A stretch of DNA of 64,000 nt. It comes from Pisaster brevispinus. Taxonomy: Eukaryota; Echinodermata; Asteroidea; Forcipulatida; Asteriidae. The stretch lies in NCBI GenBank assembly GCA_023634235.1, contig JAMKCF010000002.1, positions 16,177,091-16,241,090 on the forward strand. Direction: 5' to 3'. This document shows, piece by piece, positions 58,666 to 64,000 of this stretch. The notes under the pieces are model-generated. The model was not told where the DNA came from, made no database searches, and saw nothing but the letters and a program-made list of their open reading frames with translations. Each line of letters begins with the position of its first letter. Within the stretch, counting starts at the first letter, position 1. A program made the position numbers and the translations under genes.

Positions 58666-60334
58666 TTCACAACTTCGGATGCGCTACTGTTGACAAACCA
58701 ATGTTGGTCATGTGTTGTAAACTGTTATAAAAAGTAGCCTACACTTTGAATGTTAAGAGACTTAACCTTTTAGAAATATACAAACACATTTTTTAAATAT
58801 TAATTTTAGTCTCACCATTGAGGACAGAATTTTAATTCAACTTGTCATGATTTTGCAAATTTGTTCAGTTATTGATAACACTGGGTCTAATCACATCACC
58901 AGAGCACAGAAGCTCAGTGAAAAAATGTTATTTTCGTGACATTAATCATAATCGGCCTATAAAGACTTTTTTGTTCAGTTTTTTATATATATATTTTGTA
59001 TTAGTTTAACTTAGGTTTATCAAATCCTTGCGCCGATGTCATACGCCACTAGTGTCTGCCACAATCGCCATTTTGCAATCAAATTGCACCATAGATGCTA
59101 AGCGTGTAAATGCCGCGTCGACCGAAAAGGCCTAAGATTAGTCAAATCATTCTTTACGGCAAAGAAGAAACGACAACTTGGCGTTTATCAAAATTTGAAT
59201 CGATACCCGAACCAGCAATGCCCCCGAAATCGCATAATGTTCAAAGGAGATGGATACCTTAGACAACAATGTCCCCTATAACCAGATATTAGCAGACCTG
59301 TCATTATCTGAGATTGCTTTTTATTTTAGGGGGTCACCGACCTCAGACGTTCCCCGTGTGATGTCGCATAATCACGGGCAGTGAGTAAGAGACAAGACAC
59401 GGTGGACGAGATTAATCAATCGTCAGCGATCAAACCGCGGAATGATGACGAATTAGCAATTACACCGAGTGGCTCCCCTACAACATGCGACGATTTTTTT
59501 TATAACAAGTCCCCAATCAAGACCGGGTCCCTGCGGGAAACGATCAGGAACCATACGTCTTTGTCGTCGTGAATAAGCCATAAAACATTCAGTCAACATG
59601 GCCGTCCTTGGTGCGCGCTGTGTTGTATTCTCTACCTCTGCAATCAGTTACCGGACGTAATGAATGTTACATTATCTAAATACACTCTACTATACATCAA
59701 GGTTAATTGTCCCAAATGCAACAATTTATTTTTAATCCCAAAGCCCAAGCACCGTGGATACATCGTTGGGAAAAATAATGAGTTTTGTAAACAGTGAACC
59801 CCCGCATAATTGACTGATCAAAGGGATCTACTTGAACTATGGTAAAATTACGTCGCTCCTCTCATGTTCCTTGCTATACGTCATCAATGTTGTTTTCTAG
59901 TGAAGGAATGCAGGTGCCAGACTATTTTGCCGAACAGCCTCAATTTGGTCACAGTGGTTTGAATGTGCTGCATGCATAATGGCTGCAAAGAAAGTCACGT
60001 AAGGATAGACGTAAGTCATTTTAAAGGTAAACTGGCGATACCAAGTTAACGATAGAACGGAAAAGCGAGAAGTGACGCCACTAAGTACCCCTAGATCCCT
60101 GCTGCTCTACAATATGATATTTCTTTTTTCATCACAGCCTTATTTGACAAAGGATGGTTCACATCCGGAGCCCCATCAAGGCTTTCAAAAAACATACCTT
60201 TCTCAAGCGAGATAAGAACTTAAAGGGTCCGTTCAGTCATGCTGTTCCCAGAGGAATAATCTGCTCTTTGGGCAATGAGTTAAAGGGTCGGTACAACATT
60301 GACAGGATCGAAAATATGCTCACAGATTTGCACC

Positions 60335-60510
60335 TATCTTACATGGTATAAAGATGGCCATGGTGATGGAAAAATTACCTTGAAATATTTGTGCTTGATC
60401 AGAAATGAGAAAAACAGTTGGTTTTGGTCCCGGTGTTTGAAAACAGTGAAAACATTCAAAGATGTTTTCACTATTTGTTCGTGATTTTGATGACCGACTG
60501 AGCTAAAGCT
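60335..60510. repeat. G-family repeat copy 2
   Basis: TTACATGGTATAAAGATGGC, TTTGAAAACAGTGAAAACA and GATGTTTTCACTATTTGTTC, then GACCGACTGAG. Confidence 0.5.
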
Positions 60511-60717
60511 TCTGTAAGGTTTTTATATCATGTTTAGTTACATGAAGTGCAGCATGGTCTTTGACAGTTACCAATTGTGTGCTTTGCTGTGCTATCCTCA
60601 CTTCAGATGACAGTTTTAAGATTTTAAAGGCAAGTTACATGGTACAAATACTACAGAGGACTGGCGACCAATTGAACAGCATTAAAAAGTAACAGCTTTG
60701 GTATCCAAAATATGGGG

Positions 60718-60995
60718 CGTTGTGGCCGAGCGGTCTAGGGCGGTGAACCCAAGCTCTGTAATTTACAGACTATAGGTTCGAATCTAGCCTGGTCAGTTGC
60801 GTCACTTGTGTCCTTGAGCAAGGCAGTATCATTAATTGATTCTCTCCGCCCAGATGTACAAATGGGTACCGGTGAGAGCTGGCGAGTAACCTGCGTCCTG
60901 TCCGTGGGAACAGAACTACAGTCGTTTAATGCCAAGGAAACCAGATACAAACACCGGCCTAATGAGCCACAGGGCCTATTGGCTCGAGACAGGAT
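60718..60995 (+). mobile_element. tRNA-derived SINE, box A and box B present
   Basis: GTGGCCGAGCGGTCTAGGGC fits a tRNA box A and GGTTCGAATCTAG a box B about 40 bases on; a body with TGTCCTTGAGCAAGGCA and CAAATGGGTACCGGTGAG follows. The head cannot fold as a complete tRNA acceptor stem. The same body occurs at 17370-17530 and 690-790. Confidence 0.7.
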
Positions 60996-61750
60996 TTACA
61001 GTACGTTTTGGAAGCCCAAGAGATAAGTTTTATCCAGTAAATTTAGGCAAACAATTAAATATGATTTTTGTTTCTTCTCGGCTTCTTGTTGATATTGGTT
61101 GCCTGTAAATTGCTTCATACTTTATCTCGAGTCACTGTCAGTTTTCTCTCTTCATCTAAGAACAAATTCTTCCTCTGTATAGAACCCGCACATTCTAAAA
61201 CCCCACCCTAGGAAATTTCACTATACAATTATTTGCAAGCCAATGCGATAGATGGAAGCGGTGCAACAAATTTTTTGCTTCTTCTTTTTTTTCTACTGGC
61301 GACATAACTCGTCTCCAGCTCCCCACCCATTCATCAGGCATCCTTTATATAATGATTAATTATGTCAATTAAAACAAGACGGACATTGCGTAAATAGCAA
61401 ACAGTTGACCAAGACTGTGGGGAGTCTCGTAGTCTCCTTCACGAGCACTTAAGATATTTGAGTTTGAAATGCGAGCCCCCAGAATGTTGAGCCATCATGG
61501 ATCATATTCAGTGATTATAGAAAATAGACAGAGTTTAACCTCGCTACGTGGGGTCCGTAGTGGATTACTCTCATGTTTGTACGCTAAGCATCAAAGTACT
61601 ATCCCATTCTCGAGTAAAGCGAAGTCATGGCATTATTGGTTTGGTCTTAAAACCTCAATGAACTTTTCATGCAGTGTGGCTTACATTGTATCTAACGATG
61701 AAAGAAAAAGGAGATATCATTTTGTCTTTGTTCATCAGAGTACAGCCCTA

Positions 61751-61899
61751 CACTGCAAAAACTGGGAAGTTAAGTTGATTCTCTTGGTATGTGACAACAC
61801 CTACATGGTGTTAACTTCACCAACGATGTAAATAACTAACACCATGTTGGTGTTGTCATATACGGAAAGATTCAGTTTAACACCCCAGTTCTTGCAGTG
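61751..61899. mobile_element. 149-base element with CACTGCAA ends and a second inner inverted repeat
   Basis: Ends CACTGCAAAAACTGGG and CCCAGTTCTTGCAGTG. Inside is a second inverted pair, GACAACACCTACATGGTGTTA against TAACACCATGTTGGTGTTGTC. The translation across it is not a gene. Confidence 0.75.
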
Positions 61900-63232
61900 A
61901 TACTGAAAATATTTGTTGGAAAATTTGGGATAAGCGTTCACAATTGTCGCAATTGCATGTCAGAGGACTGAATGAGACAGGTGACACTTTTGGAGCAGTG
62001 TAAATGCTCAATGTAGTAAACAAAAATCATTATAGTTTCAATCAAGCACACCAGACAAAATTCTGCTGGTGGGAACAGTTCAAAAATGCCACGTGGATCT
62101 CCTGCACGAACGACGTGTAAAGTAACAACTGGTGGAGCACTGCGTGCGGGACAAGTCAATCTTATTTTGTTTGGCATGTATTTGTATTAGTAAGCCAATC
62201 ATGTCCGATTCTAACATGATCAGCTCGTTTTACTTCCTCCAATCGCAGCCTCGACTGCCAGAAAAGGCTGAAAAACAATGAAACTCGACATAACAGCTTT
62301 CCGACGGGGAGTCATGTGTAACAGCTAAAACGTTACTCTCCCACTTCCCCGTGTTGCACCAGCTGTCGTCTGCTGCGAAAAAGCGCGGGTTTTCTTCCCG
62401 CTCGAATCACGCACAAGGGGTGCTCCTGATACTGCAAATACGGGCAAGTTACGTTGGTAAACCTCTTACAGCTCCAACCGACCCTCGACAGATTCGACAT
62501 CAGTGTTGATATAGAACACTTGGAGTGTTTTCTGTCAAGTTGTGCCCAAAAGTGTTGTTATTTGAAGACCGGGGGACATGACGTAGAGCTTTCCGAAGAA
62601 GACTCGATGGTTAGTCTTTGTCCTCGACTCCCGTCTTAAAGTGAAACACGAGTCAAATGTAGAGAGGGTAATTCAAATAATCTGTTTTATAACTGCCCTA
62701 AGAAAACGACCCTAATAATAGAGACTGTTTTTTTATTAGAACTGACAGCAGTCTTTTAAAGTTCACTTTAATGGAACCGAAATGAATCCCACGCGCATCT
62801 GCAGAAAGTTCCGTAAAATCAGCGCCATTGTTTTGTCCTAGTACGTCAAACTATAGAACTTACTCACTAATTTTTGAGCGGTTCATGCAAATTGTGATTC
62901 TATTTTTATGACAATACAAGCCGTAATCCGCCACTGAGCAGTTTATTCAAACATTTTTGAAAACTTTATCTTGATTCAAAGAGTGAGCGCATGACTAACA
63001 GATGAAATGATCTGTGTGCGTCTTAAGTTGCAAGTTCCACAAAAAGAATCCATCGAAGAGGAGCAATAATAATATGAAAAAAACTTACAAACATACGTCA
63101 CCGGGAACCATCATTTTAATGGTGTATATGCGTCACGGCTGGGACTTTCTCAGAACCTCCACGTCACGATGTAATATGAATCGGATAAGGTTTCTGCTAA
63201 TTATATGGAAATACAAACCAACTGAACTACCT

Positions 63233-63322
63233 CTAAGCCGTAGCCAAGCTGAGCGGCTACGGCTGTGGCTGATTGCTCGGATGATAATGTTGAAGTAAAT
63301 CGATAGCCGTAGCCAAAGTCAA
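63233..63322. mobile_element. A-family-like fragment
   Basis: AGCCGTAGCCAAGCTGAGCG, GGCTACGGCTGTGGCTG and GATAGCCGTAGCCAAAG repeat the GCCGTA hexamer in both orientations. Ends are unclear. Confidence 0.45.
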
Positions 63323-63377
63323 GGACTAGACCAGAACAGTGTTGTTATTGCACTAACATTGGATTCTTTTGTCAAGT

Positions 63378-63525
63378 CATAAACCACAGAGGAAACTGAC
63401 TGGGTAGAATTTCAAATAATGTTTAGTTGAACAAAGAAAACATTATTAGAGCGGGACTTGAACCTGCGACCTCCGGATGAGCCTGTCAGCGCTCTACCAA
63501 CTGAGCTATTAAGCCTTTTAGAAAC
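63378..63525 (-). mobile_element. tRNA-derived SINE (GAGCGGGACTTGAACC family)
   Basis: On the minus strand TAGCTCAGTTGGTAGAGCGC is a strong box A and GGTTCAAGTCCCGCTC the box B; the tail ends near ACCCAGTCAGTTTCCTCTGT. The acceptor stem does not pair, so it is not a functional tRNA. Copies lie at 33384 and 49343. Confidence 0.75.
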
Positions 63526-63695
63526 AGGTGTATGATAAGAATGATCAGCGTCTTCTGTTTAAGGTGGGATTTTTTTTTCAACGTAAACGTAAAATTTACT
63601 TCAAAGGTTAGCTTTTTGAGAACTTACACTGATCTCTATACCAAACCACAAACATTTTCATTATTTTTCTTTTTGTTCTTATCACGATTCTAACA

Positions 63696-63845
63696 ATGTC
63701 TCTCGGTTTAGAACTCGTCTACGGCAACGTGAAGTTAACAGACGGACACCAGACAATGATTATGGTTGATATCAAAGATGAACAAATACTCGAGGAACGC
63801 ATTAAAAACAAAAGTCCTCAAAATTATTCGGGAAATCATTCATAA
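63696..63845 (+). CDS. small hypothetical ORF, 49 codons
   Basis: ATG at 63696 to TAA at 63843-63845 reads MSLGLELVYGNVKLTDGHQT and then an acidic/basic stretch. It has a pyrimidine-rich stretch just before it and a composition that looks protein-like (alternating hydrophobic strand pattern, then a charged helix). I do not recognise it. It could be a first exon continuing outside the window or a chance frame. Confidence 0.15.
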   Translation: MSLGLELVYGNVKLTDGHQTMIMVDIKDEQILEERIKNKSPQNYSGNHS

Positions 63846-64000
63846 TCATTATCGATTTTACCTTTGTAATTGATCTCTTGTTTGAGGCCAAAATATCCTT
63901 GCATAGTCCCCCGGGGCACGGTGTGCTTCCTGCCCGCCTAACAGGTCGGCAATTCTCCGGTAAAAATAGCACAGAACAAAACCCTCCGAATCTTCATAAT

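Larger units (their letters stand above)
55901..64000. other. region right of the SUMF2-like gene, no supported gene
   Basis: The SUMF2-like promoter should lie just above 55900. Beyond it are the hexamer array, SINEs, a CACTGCAA element and long unique stretches (56.9-58.2, 59.0-60.1 and 61.9-63.2 kb) with many CpGs and no family-like frame. They could hold distal regulatory sequence or 5' exons of a gene outside the window; nothing in the sequence proves it. Confidence 0.4.

Noticed and set aside
59381..59572. 63-codon hydrophilic frame (KRQDTVDEINQSS...)
   Set aside because: No ATG, an upstream in-frame stop close by and no convincing acceptor; composition alone is not enough.
62454..62639. 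61-codon frame
   Set aside because: Starts with TTG, lacks splice context and shows no family similarity.
63440..63520. Functional tRNA gene on the minus strand
   Set aside because: Boxes A and B are good, but the acceptor stem does not pair and the same head plus tail occurs at other sites, which marks a SINE.

Overview
This is a 64-kb piece of intron-rich animal nuclear DNA: GT-AG introns, AT-rich background, tRNA-derived SINEs and many short inverted-repeat elements. The protein matches and repeat style suggest a marine invertebrate deuterostome, most likely an echinoderm. That assignment is inference. There is no prokaryotic or viral layout.

Three complete protein-coding genes can be rebuilt exon by exon; in each, every splice phase closes and the total length is a multiple of three. 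(1) + strand, 6301-21061: a P5B-type ATPase most like ATP13A2 (29 coding exons, 1139 aa), predicted to move polyamines across the late endosome/lysosome membrane. (2) + strand, 28431-40186: N-acetylneuraminate lyase NPL (12 coding exons, 315 aa), the cytosolic enzyme that splits sialic acid. (3) - strand, 48070-55900: a SUMF2-like formylglycine-generating-enzyme paralogue (8 exons, 374 aa) with a signal peptide, no catalytic cysteine pair, a lysine-rich tail and a KNEL ending. The genes are neighbours without an evident shared pathway or operon-like link.

Between and inside the genes: 1-5.2 kb has no recognised gene and carries a compact fold-back element (4015-4233). 21.2-26.8 kb is intergenic, with an interstitial telomere-like tract (24.63-24.73 kb), a nested pair of short elements (25.3-25.6 kb) and hexamer-rich palindromes. 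The long NPL intron 30682-34289 holds an antisense transposase-like fragment flanked by repeated motifs, plus a SINE fold-back. 41.06-44.19 kb is a tandem satellite of about 177-bp units directly downstream of NPL. 44.2-48.0 kb is repeat-derived. The SUMF2-like gene contains tandem copies of half of its own exon 5 and a 1.05-kb mariner-like element in intron 1. 56-64 kb shows no convincing gene and ends in mixed unique and repeat sequence.

I found no defence system, gene cluster or RNA gene that I would call a new biological system. The most unusual structures are the exon-5 fragment array, the satellite with signs of multi-unit amplification, the transposase-like fragment with its repeated motif, and the cysteine-less SUMF2 relative with a KDEL-like end.
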